Notes: generated from the letters alone by a model not told the origin. A DNA stretch of 64,000 nt from Prochlorococcus marinus str. MIT 9401 (GCF_000760095.1 NZ_JNAR01000015.1:22982-86981), one strand, 5' to 3'; numbered from the stretch's first letter, positions 13,703 to 21,707 are shown. Made by a program: numbers and translations.

Positions 13703-13974
13703 AAATATTTAAGTTCTGGAACTGCAATGGATATAACCCTTTAAGTTATTGCGTTATGCGTTGGGAAGTTGACTTACATCTTTAAAATAACTTTAGAATC
13801 TGAACCCATTTTTTTTACTACTTTGTGGCGTATTTAAAATCTTATTTAGTATTAGTTAAATTTTAGGGAATATTTTTGGAAAATCATTGGAGATACTTAA
13901 AATAATTTAGAAGAAAAAATAAATAATAACTCGATTTATAGATTCAAATCTTAGATATAGCTACTTTTGAGCTA
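13703..13974. other. Noncoding gap
   Basis: A+T-rich, many stops on both strands, no RNA structure seen before the tRNA remnant at 13975. Confidence 0.4.
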
Positions 13975-14020
13975 GTGATTTAGGAGTTCTAGATCACAGG
14001 TTCAAATCCTCTCATACCGA
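13975..14020 (+). repeat. Highly worn tRNA-Pro-like 3' fragment (copy 7)
   Basis: GGAGTTCTAGATCACAGG then TTCAAATCCT and CCGAATCTTA align in order with the other fragments (GGAGCACTAGGTCGCAGG, TTCGAATCCT, CCGACTCTTA). Pairing is largely lost. It may mark the right limit of the array. Confidence 0.5.
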
Positions 14021-14149
14021 ATCTTATGAACTAATTCATCGATGATAGGTTTCTAAATTTTATTGTTTATTGGCTAATTATGACGTGATCGATTGCTGTA
14101 AGAAATTCTTCAAATGAAAAAATTTCAATCTAAAAAAATGAATTTGTAA

Positions 14150-14872
14150 TTAGTCAAATGTTTTTGAAGAGTTTTCAAGTAATCTATTTAATTTCAAGAG
14201 TTCTTCTGTGGTAAATTCGCGATATTTTCCTGTTGGCACGTCTAATCTAATATTCATAATTCTTATACGTTTTAATGTTTTTACTTTGTACCCTAAGGAA
14301 TTGCACATTCTTCTAATCTGGCGGTTAAGTCCTTGTGTAAGTATTATTTTGAATTTTTTCGGCCCTAATTGTTGTACAAAACAACTTTTAGTTATAGTAT
14401 CTAATATTTTAACTCCATTACTCATGCTGTGAATAAAACCTTCACTAATAGTACGATTAACGCCCACTATATATTCTTTTTCATGGTTATTCCTAGATCT
14501 GAGTATTTTATTAACGATATCCCCATCATTAGTTAAAAAAATTAAACCCTCACTGGGCTTATCCAATCTTCCAATAGGAAAAACTCTTGTAGGATATTTA
14601 ATAAAATCAATAATATTATTGGTTTCTACTTTTCTATCGGTGGTACAAACAATTCCTACAGGTTTATTAAAAGCTAAATATATGTTTTTTTGCTTAGTTG
14701 ATTTTTCTATCCTTTGACCTTCCACTTCTACTTGATCACCTTCCACTACTCTGGTACCCAATTCTGAAATCTTTCCATTAATGGTTACTTTCCCTTGTTC
14801 AATTAGTTTATCTGCTGCCCTTCTTGAACAGTATCCGACTTCACTTAAATATTTATTTATTCTGGCAGACAT
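14150..14872 (-). CDS. rluF: RluF-like 23S rRNA pseudouridine synthase
   Basis: 240 residues. An N-terminal S4 RNA-binding domain (about 3-50, INKYLSEVGYCSRRAADKLI) precedes an RsuA/RluB/E/F catalytic domain with FPIGRLDKPSEGLIFLTNDG (catalytic Asp in GRLD) and the RQIRRM box. The VFPIGRLD, 'GDIVNKILR', 'HEKEY' and 'RTRIMN'-like details match RluF of E. coli, which modifies U2604, better than RsuA or RluB. Close likeness to an enterobacterial type and its position at the island edge hint at transfer. Confidence 0.85.
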   Translation of the reverse strand: MSARINKYLSEVGYCSRRAADKLIEQGKVTINGKISELGTRVVEGDQVEVEGQRIEKSTKQKNIYLAFNKPVGIVCTTDRKVETNNIIDFIKYPTRVFPIGRLDKPSEGLIFLTNDGDIVNKILRSRNNHEKEYIVGVNRTISEGFIHSMSNGVKILDTITKSCFVQQLGPKKFKIILTQGLNRQIRRMCNSLGYKVKTLKRIRIMNIRLDVPTGKYREFTTEELLKLNRLLENSSKTFD

Positions 14873-14958
14873 TTTGTCAAATTAACCTTAATCTATTTTA
14901 AATTTAGTTTGCTTCGGATTAAAATCATAATAAAGTAATGCTAGTTGAATTTTCTCAC

Positions 14959-15597
14959 TTAAAACAAACTCATTTGATCAGTTTCTTTTTTCTTTACGTC
15001 CTCTACTAGCCAACCATCAGGTGACCAACTCATCATGATTGGAAATAATCCTTTTAATTCATCTGAATCTTTAACTTGCTCTGTCCATTGTTCTTCATAT
15101 CCATTGGGTACGATCACAGGCATACGGTGATGTAAAGGTTTAATTAAATCATTTGGTTCAGTTGTTAAAACACAGCAACTCTCAAGCTCTGCTCCATCTG
15201 GTGAGGTCCACTTACTCCAAATTCCTCCCAACCAAAAAGTTTCATAATTTACTTTTCGAACAAGATATTTTTTTTCAAAAAAACCACTCGCAGGTATTAG
15301 GCATCTTTTATGTTTCCAACTTCCACTAAATAATTTTTTTTCTTCTACGGTTTCTGATCTTGCATTAAATGGTCTTGGTCTCTCTTTATCAAATGGGTCT
15401 TTCGACCATGGGGAAATAAAGCCCCATGTCATAAAAGTAGTTTTAATTCTTCCTTCGTTTTTAATTACAAGCACAGGATCATTAGGTCTTATTAGATTTT
15501 GAGTCTCGTATTTAGAATCAAGTCCACTTGGATAGTCTTGTTTCAAAACCTTTGGCAACTTCTCAAATTTAGTTTTCAGCTCAAATCTTCCGCACAT
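14959..15597 (-). CDS. yedK: SRAP-family protein (abasic-site DNA-protein crosslink)
   Basis: 212 residues beginning MCGRFEL. SRAP proteins (YedK, HMCES) use Cys2 to form a thiazolidine crosslink with abasic sites in single-stranded DNA. Visible family residues are Cys2, the NARSE motif (FNARSETV), Glu in SGFFE, and His in HHRMPVIV. Length is normal. It is 87 bp downstream of the rluF start on the same strand but separated, so probably transcribed alone. Confidence 0.9.
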   Translation of the reverse strand: MCGRFELKTKFEKLPKVLKQDYPSGLDSKYETQNLIRPNDPVLVIKNEGRIKTTFMTWGFISPWSKDPFDKERPRPFNARSETVEEKKLFSGSWKHKRCLIPASGFFEKKYLVRKVNYETFWLGGIWSKWTSPDGAELESCCVLTTEPNDLIKPLHHRMPVIVPNGYEEQWTEQVKDSDELKGLFPIMMSWSPDGWLVEDVKKKETDQMSLF

Positions 15598-15782
15598 TGA
15601 TTTTTGAAATATTTTTAAAACTCACATAAACAGCAAATTTTCCTTATTTTATATCTACTTTCAGTTTTCTCAAATAAAAAACAATTTTTGATCGTAGAAA
15701 TTTTTTAATCTAAATAATTAAAAGAAAATATAGAAACTGAAAAGTTTCCTCAAATTTAAATTGAATGTTTCAAAATTGAGCT

Positions 15783-15929
15783 ATGACAGATCCAATTCTT
15801 TATTTATCTATGTTATTGGCACTTGGAGGAGTATATGTATTAATCTCTTCCTTTCATGATGATGATGATGGTGATGATGATGGAGAAAAATATATTTATA
15901 ATCTCGAAGCCACTAACTTAGCGAGATAA
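15783..15929 (+). CDS. 48-residue membrane protein with Asp-rich stretch
   Basis: MTDPILYLSMLLALGGVYVL is one membrane helix; then HDDDDGDDDGE, encoded by GAT repeats, and a polar end. The Asp run could bind cations. No ribosome site is clear. Similar in layout to the protein at 17969 (helix then acidic tail). Confidence 0.5.
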   Translation: MTDPILYLSMLLALGGVYVLISSFHDDDDGDDDGEKYIYNLEATNLAR

Positions 15930-16180
15930 TTAATGTGTTTGTGAATCTAAAGTTTTTGAAAGAAAGTTGTTAGCCGAAACAGGCGGCTTATGAATTTAGA
16001 TTTTTACGTTAGTAGCTGAAATATTGTCTTATTTTCAAAATCATCCTAGTAATTATATTCATTTTTTAATTAAGTTGTTGGTCCTCTATCCGTATATGTT
16101 TGTGCCTTAAACCGTACTTCTTGATTAATCGGTTGATAAGCATCCCTAGTTAGAACTAAGTGGTAATAGGAATAAATTAA

Positions 16181-16366
16181 ATGCCTTCAACACCGATAAA
16201 ATCTTGTAATAAATATGTGTTGAGTTACAAAGATTCAACAAATAAAACACATGAAGTTGGTTTCTACGCTCGCGATGCATACGATTGCCTAATGCTTGCA
16301 AGAGAATTCAACTCTTACGTACATGACAATCCAGGATCTGTAATCAGAATCCAACAAAAATTTTAA
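16181..16366 (+). CDS. Conserved small hypothetical protein
   Basis: 61 residues, soluble, alternating strand-helix (KYVLSYKDSTNKTHEVGFYA then RDAYDCLMLAREFNSYV), suggesting a small alpha/beta fold. It is followed 11 bp later by another small gene with an AAGGAAA site, so they form a two-gene unit. No family name recalled. Confidence 0.6.
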   Translation: MPSTPIKSCNKYVLSYKDSTNKTHEVGFYARDAYDCLMLAREFNSYVHDNPGSVIRIQQKF

Positions 16367-16377
16367 GGAAATTAATT

Positions 16378-16542
16378 ATGAATTTAAAAAGATCACCATT
16401 CGCAATTCAAGATAAAAATGCAAGAGATCTTGATAGTGCAAATGATTATCCAACAATTACAGATTTAATGAGAGAACAGAAAGTTCCACAAGAGGACTCA
16501 AATACAGTTCACCATCGTAGAGATTTAGACTCACTCGGTTAG
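16378..16542 (+). CDS. 54-residue polar protein
   Basis: Starts MNLKRSPFAIQDKNARDLDS; highly polar and probably disordered, with VHHRRDLDSLG at the end. An AAGGAAA ribosome site sits before the ATG. Second gene of a pair with 16181-16366. Confidence 0.5.
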   Translation: MNLKRSPFAIQDKNARDLDSANDYPTITDLMREQKVPQEDSNTVHHRRDLDSLG

Positions 16543-16631
16543 TTTACGAGAGTGGCTATTTACTAATTTTTAAAATTAAAGTTCATGGTACATGGTATCT
16601 GCGATTTATTCATAAGATAATATTTTCTTCC

Positions 16632-16774
16632 TCAAGTTTTTTTTAGCTCTATTTGTATATATGCAATATCATTCTTTATTGAATTAATTGCGTCTATATA
16701 CTTTTCAGTTTCAGCAAAAAACTTTTTTATTAAATTTATTGACTTTCAATTTCTTCAGAAGAAAATTTTCCCAT
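16632..16774 (-). pseudogene. Frameshifted small gene
   Basis: ATG 16774 starts MGKFSSEEIE and then meets a stop; in the next frame the sequence continues as KSINLIKKFFAETEKYIDAI and on to ELKKT-stop. A single missing base near 16744 separates the parts. Joined, it would be a helix-rich protein of 47-48 residues. It may be recently disrupted or a sequencing slip. Confidence 0.45.
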
Positions 16775-16832
16775 AAAAATAGGAACCCCCTTTTATATTA
16801 AATCAACAGTCAAACACTAAAATGATTAACTA

Positions 16833-17144
16833 TTAGTTAGAGGCTGCTGCAATTTCTTTATGGACAGAAAGAAACTCTTTATCGGTTAGAACTGGTGTAA
16901 CTTCAATTTCTACACCAAAATTATCGACCCAGATACTACTCCATTTCCAAATGTTCTGATGATTTGAAGATTCAACTATTGCCCAACCATTAGCTCCCTC
17001 AGGATTTACGACTCGATTAAGAACTTTAAACCCATCAAATTCATCACCTTCGCATCCTCCTTCAACAAAACCAGCAAAAGCTTCGGCCCCTTGCATATGA
17101 CTTTCTTGATCTGGGAATTGCCAATGTACTATGTAAGTTTGCAT
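16833..17144 (-). CDS. DUF3303-like small protein
   Basis: 103 residues starting MQTYIVHWQFPDQESHMQGA, with a Trp-rich middle (GWAIVESSNHQNIWKWSSIW). The start Y-I-V-H-W and the overall size match the DUF3303 group, a ferredoxin-like fold of unknown role, from memory. No signal peptide. Confidence 0.6.
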   Translation of the reverse strand: MQTYIVHWQFPDQESHMQGAEAFAGFVEGGCEGDEFDGFKVLNRVVNPEGANGWAIVESSNHQNIWKWSSIWVDNFGVEIEVTPVLTDKEFLSVHKEIAAASN

Positions 17145-17275
17145 GAATAAAATTATTTTTTTAATTATTAATTATCGAATTTAAAAATTAAATAAAAAGT
17201 CTTTAAACACTAATTAAAAAGGGCTTAAGCCTAGAAGGGAAATAGCAAAAAAAAAAAGACTCTTTCGAGCCTAGG

Positions 17276-17440
17276 TGATGGGGACTCCTATAATGACAAA
17301 TTAAACAGAAACAAACAACCCCATCAATAGGTAATTTTTAATACTTACAAACACCATATGTAGTGCTAAGATTTTTAAAAAGCTGGGTGGTGGGGATTAT
17401 CCCGCTTTTTGATGGGGGCGAAGCTAACGCCCTTTTTTTA
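17276..17440 (+). ncRNA. Candidate small RNA with alternative pairing and terminator
   Basis: A -10 box TATAAT at 17289-17294 predicts a start near 17301. The region has hairpins and ends in a strong terminator (17415-17439). CCCCATCA (17319-17326) can pair perfectly with TGATGGGG at 17410-17417, overlapping the terminator stem, or, if transcription begins earlier, with TGATGGGG at 17276-17283. No open frame of note lies inside. An unpaired ACAGAAACAAACAA segment follows the start. It is not clearly one of the Yfr RNAs I know. Confidence 0.5.
17415..17439 (+). terminator. Intrinsic terminator
   Basis: GGGCG-AAGCTAA-CGCCC hairpin followed by seven T. A second stem AAAAAGC/GCTTTTT precedes it at 17378-17410. 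Confidence 0.8.
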
Positions 17441-17583
17441 TGGAAAAATTTACTTTAATCAATAAAGTCAGATCAAGGATTAAAGTATTTGAACCTTTTG
17501 AAGATAGTTCTAAGAACTCTTCTTTGGATAATGCAATTTTAATCTCTTAGGTTGCGTTTTTAAGCGATCAAGTAAGCCAGTTA

Positions 17584-17688
17584 TGAAAGGCTCATGGGTT
17601 GAATCTATCGAAGAAGCGAGAAACGAATATAAAAAACTTTTAGTGGAAGGGTGGGAAAAAACTTATAGATTCAATAGTTTTTTTTAAA
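17584..17688 (+). pseudogene. Truncated DUF1651-like fragment
   Basis: A 34-residue frame, MKGSWVESIEEARNEYKKLL then VEGWEKTYRF. The start and the A-x-x-x-Y-x-x-L-x-x-x-G-W end resemble DUF1651-type proteins with the middle deleted. It may be a remnant or a genuine short protein. Confidence 0.35.
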
Positions 17689-17767
17689 TGGGGAATAGGT
17701 ACTTTACCTAAAATTTGACATGATTAAAAATTAATTGCTAGATAAGCTTCAGAATGGAAGATTGAAC

Positions 17768-17935
17768 ATGAAGAATGATATTTATTCAAATATTAAAGAT
17801 TCAGATGCTTTGGAAAATTTTTTTGAATGCATAACTTCTTGTAGCATCAATAGTGAGGGAGTAGATTGCACAACAGCATGTTATGTAAAACATTTAGAAC
17901 CAAACAATATCGATTACCCTTTAAAATTTTCATAA
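17768..17935 (+). CDS. Cys-rich 55-residue protein
   Basis: From ATG 17768 the protein has four Cys in C-x-x-x-C ... C-x-x-x-C spacing (ECITSC and DCTTAC) in a helical hairpin-like context. This twin CX3C pattern resembles small oxidised helical hairpins or metal sites. No family known to me. Isolated, with no clear ribosome site. Confidence 0.5.
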   Translation: MKNDIYSNIKDSDALENFFECITSCSINSEGVDCTTACYVKHLEPNNIDYPLKFS

Positions 17936-17968
17936 ACAGAGCTTAATGATAATTGTTATATTTCATTA

Positions 17969-18082
17969 ATGTTATTCCCACCTCCTCAAGTTATTTTTGG
18001 TCTATTGCTTTTATCTATAGCAGTAGTTCTCATCTGGGATATTAGATACAATCCTTTTGGAGAAGACGAAGACGGATTTTAA
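17969..18082 (+). CDS. 37-residue membrane microprotein, paralogue of 61334-61438
   Basis: MLFPPPQVIFGLLLLSIAVV, one helix, then DIRYNPFGEDEDGF. The pattern P-x-P-Q-(V/I)-x-x-G-L-L-L-x-S-I-x-x-V ... D-I is shared with the 34-residue protein at 61334. Convergent with the next gene. Confidence 0.5.
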   Translation: MLFPPPQVIFGLLLLSIAVVLIWDIRYNPFGEDEDGF

Positions 18083-18085
18083 TCT

Positions 18086-18199
18086 TTAACTAGGAAGCTG
18101 ATTTATAGGTGGTCCGTGAAATTGCCTTTTCTTTCTTTTGAGTATTTTGTAAGCGACTAAAGTGTCTAATAACAATGTAATAGCTATTGAGTTAATCAT
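18086..18199 (-). CDS. 37-residue membrane microprotein, paralogue of 11376-11510
   Basis: A short helix is followed by KILKRKKRQFHGPPINQLPS. The tail matches KRKKRKFHAPPTYQLP at 11376, so a small family with a conserved basic FH-x-PP tail occurs twice in this window. Confidence 0.55.
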   Translation of the reverse strand: MINSIAITLLLDTLVAYKILKRKKRQFHGPPINQLPS

Positions 18200-18377
18200 A
18201 TCGAGAAGTTTTACATATATAAAAATAAATATGTTCTAAATATCAATGACTAAAGTTATTTTTTTAAAAAGTGATTAATTATGGACTAATTTTTAATATT
18301 TAGCTTTTTCATTAGGTACATAAAATAACCAAGACAAGTTACTTATCTGACCAAAAGTAATTGCTATGCAATAAGAA

Positions 18378-18482
18378 TCATTTTTTCTTATTTCTCATTT
18401 GGTATTGCAGAACAGCTTTTAGATGTTGTACTTCTTTTTCTAAAGTCTCAATTCTTTTTTCTAGTTCTTCATTAGTTGCCAT
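18378..18482 (-). CDS. 34-residue coiled-coil protein
   Basis: MATNEELEKRIETLEKEVQH then LKAVLQYQMRNKKK. Leucine heptads give a clear short coiled coil, like SlyX-type peptides. The opposite-strand frame over the same bases is low-complexity and rejected. Confidence 0.5.
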   Translation of the reverse strand: MATNEELEKRIETLEKEVQHLKAVLQYQMRNKKK

Positions 18483-18629
18483 ATTTTTTTTAGAGATAAA
18501 TTCTTTGATATTTATAATATTAAAAAAGCGACTCATAACTCATGGTAAATGTCTAATAAGTAATAGAACCTATTGATGTGCATAATCTCTCTAGATAAAT
18601 TATGCAGAGTATAAATTTAGGGGCAATTT

Positions 18630-18773
18630 ATGAGCGGAGATTATGAGACACTAGAAAAAAATCAACCTAAAATTACATACTTTAAGAAAAGATCCGAAAA
18701 TAATACAGAATGGTTAAATGAATTAATCAACCAGATTGAAGAATTAAAAAACAATATATCCAAATCTGCTTAA
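18630..18773 (+). CDS. 47-residue polar protein, first of a small-gene operon
   Basis: Starts MSGDYETLEKNQPKITYFKK; the C-terminal half is a helix (WLNELINQIEELKNNI). Its stop overlaps the ATG of the next gene (TAATG). GGGG lies upstream. Function unknown. Confidence 0.55.
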   Translation: MSGDYETLEKNQPKITYFKKRSENNTEWLNELINQIEELKNNISKSA

Positions 18774-18889
18774 TGACAGAAAAAGAGTTGAAAGAATTAG
18801 AGAAACTCGCAAAAGAAAATGGACACAATGAAGAGCTAAAAGATATATATTTAAGGGAAGTTATTGACGGAAATAAAGTATACGAATGA
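18773..18889 (+). CDS. 38-residue microprotein, paralogue of 11255-11383
   Basis: MTEKELKELEKLAKENGHNE then ELKDIYLREVIDGNKVYE. Shares E-N-G-(H/Y)-N-x-E-L-x-D-x-Y with the protein at 11255. Overlaps both neighbours, so translation is coupled across three genes. Confidence 0.55.
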   Translation: MTEKELKELEKLAKENGHNEELKDIYLREVIDGNKVYE

Positions 18890-19116
18890 GATCAAATTTT
18901 CGACCAAATATTAGACTAGCAACAAATATCCTTCTAGTTATTGGTACTTTTAGTATAGCTTTCAAGATCACTCCTATAAGCAAGATATATCGTGAAAAAA
19001 TTCTATGTATAAAATATTTAAAACATCAAATAGATCGAGACAAACTTATCAAAAGACTAAAAATAGTTAAACAAGCAAATCCATCTAGTATTTGTGACTC
19101 TATCCTTAAAAGTTAA
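18886..19116 (+). CDS. Small anchored hypothetical protein
   Basis: 76 residues with one N-terminal hydrophobic helix (about 11-27, ATNILLVIGTFSIAF) and a basic soluble part with two Cys. The ATG overlaps the previous stop by four bases. It precedes the MauE-like gene by two bases. No family recognised. Confidence 0.6.
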   Translation: MRSNFRPNIRLATNILLVIGTFSIAFKITPISKIYREKILCIKYLKHQIDRDKLIKRLKIVKQANPSSICDSILKS

Positions 19117-19118
19117 AA

Positions 19119-19571
19119 ATGAAGATTAAGTCATTTACCCCCTTAATTGCAGTCTTTGGTACTTCATTTCTGATAACCATTTCATTGCTTAAAAGTTTCC
19201 AAATTTTTATGGGGATATCAATTTGTCTTTTGGCGATGCTCAAGCTTATGGATATTGAAGCTTTTGGAACAAGTTATAAGAAATATGATTTAATATCTTC
19301 TAAATTTGATGGCTGGATATATATTTATCCTTTTTGCGAATTATTAATTGGAATAAGTTTTCTTAATTCTTCTCCACCCTCTTTAATTATTTTTATTGCC
19401 CTAATTTTAGGAATTTCTGGAATGATTTCAGTATTTAAGGCTGTTTATTTGGATAAATTAAAATTAAATTGTGCATGTATTGGTGGATATGCAAAAACTC
19501 CTTTGGGAATTATTAGTTTTATCGAGAATCTTTTAATGGCAATTATGAGTGTCTTAATTTTGATTAAATAG
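19119..19571 (+). CDS. MauE/DoxX-like redox membrane protein
   Basis: 150 residues with four membrane helices (about 7-22, 28-45, 68-84 with 88-107, 127-149). The motif LNCACIGGYAKTPLG before the last helix, with two Cys, is typical of the MauE branch of DoxX-like proteins, which are linked to thiol-disulfide handling of exported proteins. It is the fourth gene of the 18630 operon. Next come a DUF411 protein and a DUF3721 protein, both Cys-rich and exported, supporting a shared redox or metal role. Confidence 0.75.
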   Translation: MKIKSFTPLIAVFGTSFLITISLLKSFQIFMGISICLLAMLKLMDIEAFGTSYKKYDLISSKFDGWIYIYPFCELLIGISFLNSSPPSLIIFIALILGISGMISVFKAVYLDKLKLNCACIGGYAKTPLGIISFIENLLMAIMSVLILIK

Positions 19572-19652
19572 CAATTTAGTTAATTTTCATTATATGAATA
19601 ACTTAAATATTAAATTTTATCTTCGAAATTAATGGTAATTAATAATATATTT

Positions 19653-20150
19653 ATGAAAAGAGGATTTTTAAATTATCTAATTTTTTCTGGAATTTTTTTT
19701 ACAAATTTAATTAATCCAAATAAGAGTATTGCTTTAACTCAAGAAAATATTGATATCCCAAAAGTTGTTTCTTACAGATCAACATCATGTGGTTGTTGCA
19801 TAAAATGGATCAACCATTTAAGAAATAATGGATTACAAGTTATTGATAATATAGCTGAGGATGTTTCAGTAATTAAAAACCAATATCAAATTCCCAATAA
19901 TCTGAGATCATGTCACTCTGCCCAAATAGCTAACTATATCATTGAAGGACATGTCCCGATTGAATCAATCAACAAACTTTTTAAAGAAAAACCAAATATC
20001 AATGGGATAGCAGTTCCTAGCAAGCCACTTGGCTCTGCAGGGATGGATATACATTCCCACAATTCGCACTCTCATGATTATGAAAACTACAAAGTAGTTT
20101 CATTTAGTAAAACTGGCAAAACAAAAATATTTGATAGAATCTCTTCTTAA
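19653..20150 (+). CDS. DUF411 exported metal-binding-type protein
   Basis: From ATG 19653, 165 residues. A signal peptide (about 1-28) ends near SIALT. The mature part has STSCGCCIKW (Cys46, 48, 49), RSCHSAQIANY, IEGHVP and GIAVPSKPLGSAGMD, the set of motifs of DUF411, a thioredoxin-like family often beside copper-resistance genes. The His-rich loop HSHNSHSHD adds metal ligands. Probably periplasmic copper or thiol handling; this role is inferred. Confidence 0.85.
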   Translation: MKRGFLNYLIFSGIFFTNLINPNKSIALTQENIDIPKVVSYRSTSCGCCIKWINHLRNNGLQVIDNIAEDVSVIKNQYQIPNNLRSCHSAQIANYIIEGHVPIESINKLFKEKPNINGIAVPSKPLGSAGMDIHSHNSHSHDYENYKVVSFSKTGKTKIFDRISS

Positions 20151-20172
20151 TACAAATACTTAATTTGAAATA

Positions 20173-20394
20173 ATGCATATTTTTCTTAGAAATTTTAAAC
20201 TTTTTATTTTTTTATTTTCCTTATCTCTAAATTTCAATAGTTATTCTCATGCACATATGAGGGGGACATTTCTTTCTGAAGAGGACGCCGAAAATAGATC
20301 TTTAGAACTTGGTTGCGAAGGTATACATAAGAATCAAGATAAATGGATGCCATGCAAAAACGAAAAAGAATTACATATCTTTTTGAGGAAATAG
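20173..20394 (+). CDS. DUF3721-like exported protein
   Basis: 73 residues. Signal peptide at about 1-26 (FKLFIFLFSLSLNFNSYSHA). The mature part has 'SEEDAENRSLELGC' then EGIHKNQDKWMPC, the DUF3721 pattern, as in 11723-11935. It sits between the DUF411 gene and a small membrane protein, one base before the latter's ATG. Confidence 0.7.
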   Translation: MHIFLRNFKLFIFLFSLSLNFNSYSHAHMRGTFLSEEDAENRSLELGCEGIHKNQDKWMPCKNEKELHIFLRK

Positions 20395-20655
20395 ATGGAA
20401 AAATCAAAAGCAAATCAAAGAAAAATTCACAGAAAAATAACTGCAATTTCAGCAATACCTTTACTAATTACTATTGTATCTGGGACTATTTATAGTATTC
20501 TTCAACCATTAGGAATAGATGCTTTTTGGTTAATAAAATGGCATACAGGTAATTTTGGCATTATTAATTTGCAACCTTTTTACACAATATCTCTTGGTAT
20601 ATCTTCAATAATCTCAATAATATCTGGCGTTAAACTATTACAAAAAAAAGCTTAG
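20395..20655 (+). CDS. Small membrane protein, PepSY-associated-helix-like
   Basis: 86 residues with an N-terminal basic stretch NQRKIHRKITAISAIPLLIT and two membrane helices separated by WLIKWHTGNFG. The H-R-K start of the first helix and W-H-T-G recall the membrane-helix part of PepSY-TM proteins (reductase partners). This is a tentative family call. The start is immediately after the previous stop, so it is in the same unit as the DUF3721 and DUF411 genes. Confidence 0.6.
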   Translation: MEKSKANQRKIHRKITAISAIPLLITIVSGTIYSILQPLGIDAFWLIKWHTGNFGIINLQPFYTISLGISSIISIISGVKLLQKKA

Positions 20656-20683
20656 ATATATTCTAAGCCAAGCCAAAATCTAA

Positions 20684-20884
20684 CTAATTAATACTATTTG
20701 CGCCCCCACTTACTAAGAAAATTATTGCTCCTAGTGCCATTGTTGCTACACCCATATAAGGATATTTCTTAATTCTTGATTTCGTAATTGGAAGCCATGA
20801 AAGGTATCTATCAGATTTATTTAATTCAACTTTTTTTCGTCTAGGTGGCAATCCTAATTCTTCTCTTCTTTTAGCTTCACCCAT
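20684..20884 (-). CDS. DUF2839 family membrane protein
   Basis: 66 residues starting MGEAKRREELGLPPRRKKVE, the hallmark of DUF2839, with one membrane helix (about 44-62). Function unknown; a paralogue is at 23060-23275. The MGEAKRR start is cytoplasmic. Confidence 0.8.
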   Translation of the reverse strand: MGEAKRREELGLPPRRKKVELNKSDRYLSWLPITKSRIKKYPYMGVATMALGAIIFLVSGGANSIN

Positions 20885-20990
20885 AATTTTAAATTTGTTT
20901 ATGTATCAATATTAAAAATTATGTTCTACACCTGCGAGTAAACCTTATTAAAAACAGAGGTACTTTAAAGCTAAACAAATTATTTCAAAT

Positions 20991-21110
20991 TTATTTGGCC
21001 TTCTTTAAATATAGATTCTTTGTGTTTGCCTGATCTGATGTAAATAACAAAATTAATATAGTTCCAACTAGAAATGAAAAAATCATTGTTAAACCAACAA
21101 CTTCAACCAT
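20991..21110 (-). CDS. 39-residue single-pass membrane protein
   Basis: MVEVVGLTMIFSFLVGTILI then LLFTSDQANTKNLYLKKAK: one helix and a basic tail. No neighbours in the same operon. Unknown. Confidence 0.45.
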   Translation of the reverse strand: MVEVVGLTMIFSFLVGTILILLFTSDQANTKNLYLKKAK

Positions 21111-21292
21111 TTCACTAGGCAGATAATTTAGAAACATTAATGAATAAATCTCTTTTCCTAAACTTAGCAATTCTATTTTTTATGTAAAGTAAGTATTCCG
21201 CCTTAAAATTAATAAAGAACTTTGTTAGAGTTTATAATCTTTAATTAATTCTCTTTTTAGGAGAAATATTGTCCTGGTCCATTACAGTTTTT

Positions 21293-21583
21293 TTACTTTG
21301 CTATTCCTATTTTCTTAAGCAATTTCAGGTAAGGTAAGGCCCAATTACCAAAGGTAAAAGAGATTGTCATGTTTTTTGTAGATGACGATACCGTTTTTAA
21401 AAGTAGTGAGTTTAAGTTAGAGAATTTCTTAAAAGTCTCTGCTTCAAGATTATCCATATACAATTTTTTTTGAACACCTCTATCTTTCTTCTGGGGCAAA
21501 TAATTTTCTATAAACCATAAGACTTGATCTAACTTTGATTTATGGGGCAAGTTATTAAATTGTTTATATTTCTTTCTAAACAT
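21293..21583 (-). CDS. Hypothetical protein
   Basis: 96 residues, basic (starts MFRKKYKQFNNLPHKSKLDQ), with no signal peptide and a C-terminal amphipathic end (ALPYLKLLKKIGIAK). No motif recognised. It lies alone. Confidence 0.5.
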   Translation of the reverse strand: MFRKKYKQFNNLPHKSKLDQVLWFIENYLPQKKDRGVQKKLYMDNLEAETFKKFSNLNSLLLKTVSSSTKNMTISFTFGNWALPYLKLLKKIGIAK

Positions 21584-21707
21584 TTTTAATTTAACTACTT
21601 AGTTAAAAGTGCCATTTATATACCTTATCGCAATAGTAAAAAATTAAAATTGTGTTCTTTTTAATAATCGATAATCGAGAAAATAAATTAATAATTACGT
21701 TGTTTTA

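Noticed and set aside
17440..17550. A 36-codon frame starting at the end of the terminator T run (17440)
   Set aside because: Its ATG directly follows the terminator and has no ribosome site, so expression is unlikely.
18361..18576. A 71-codon plus-strand frame
   Set aside because: Low-complexity Phe/Ser/Leu composition; the minus strand at 18378-18482 gives a clean coiled-coil protein.
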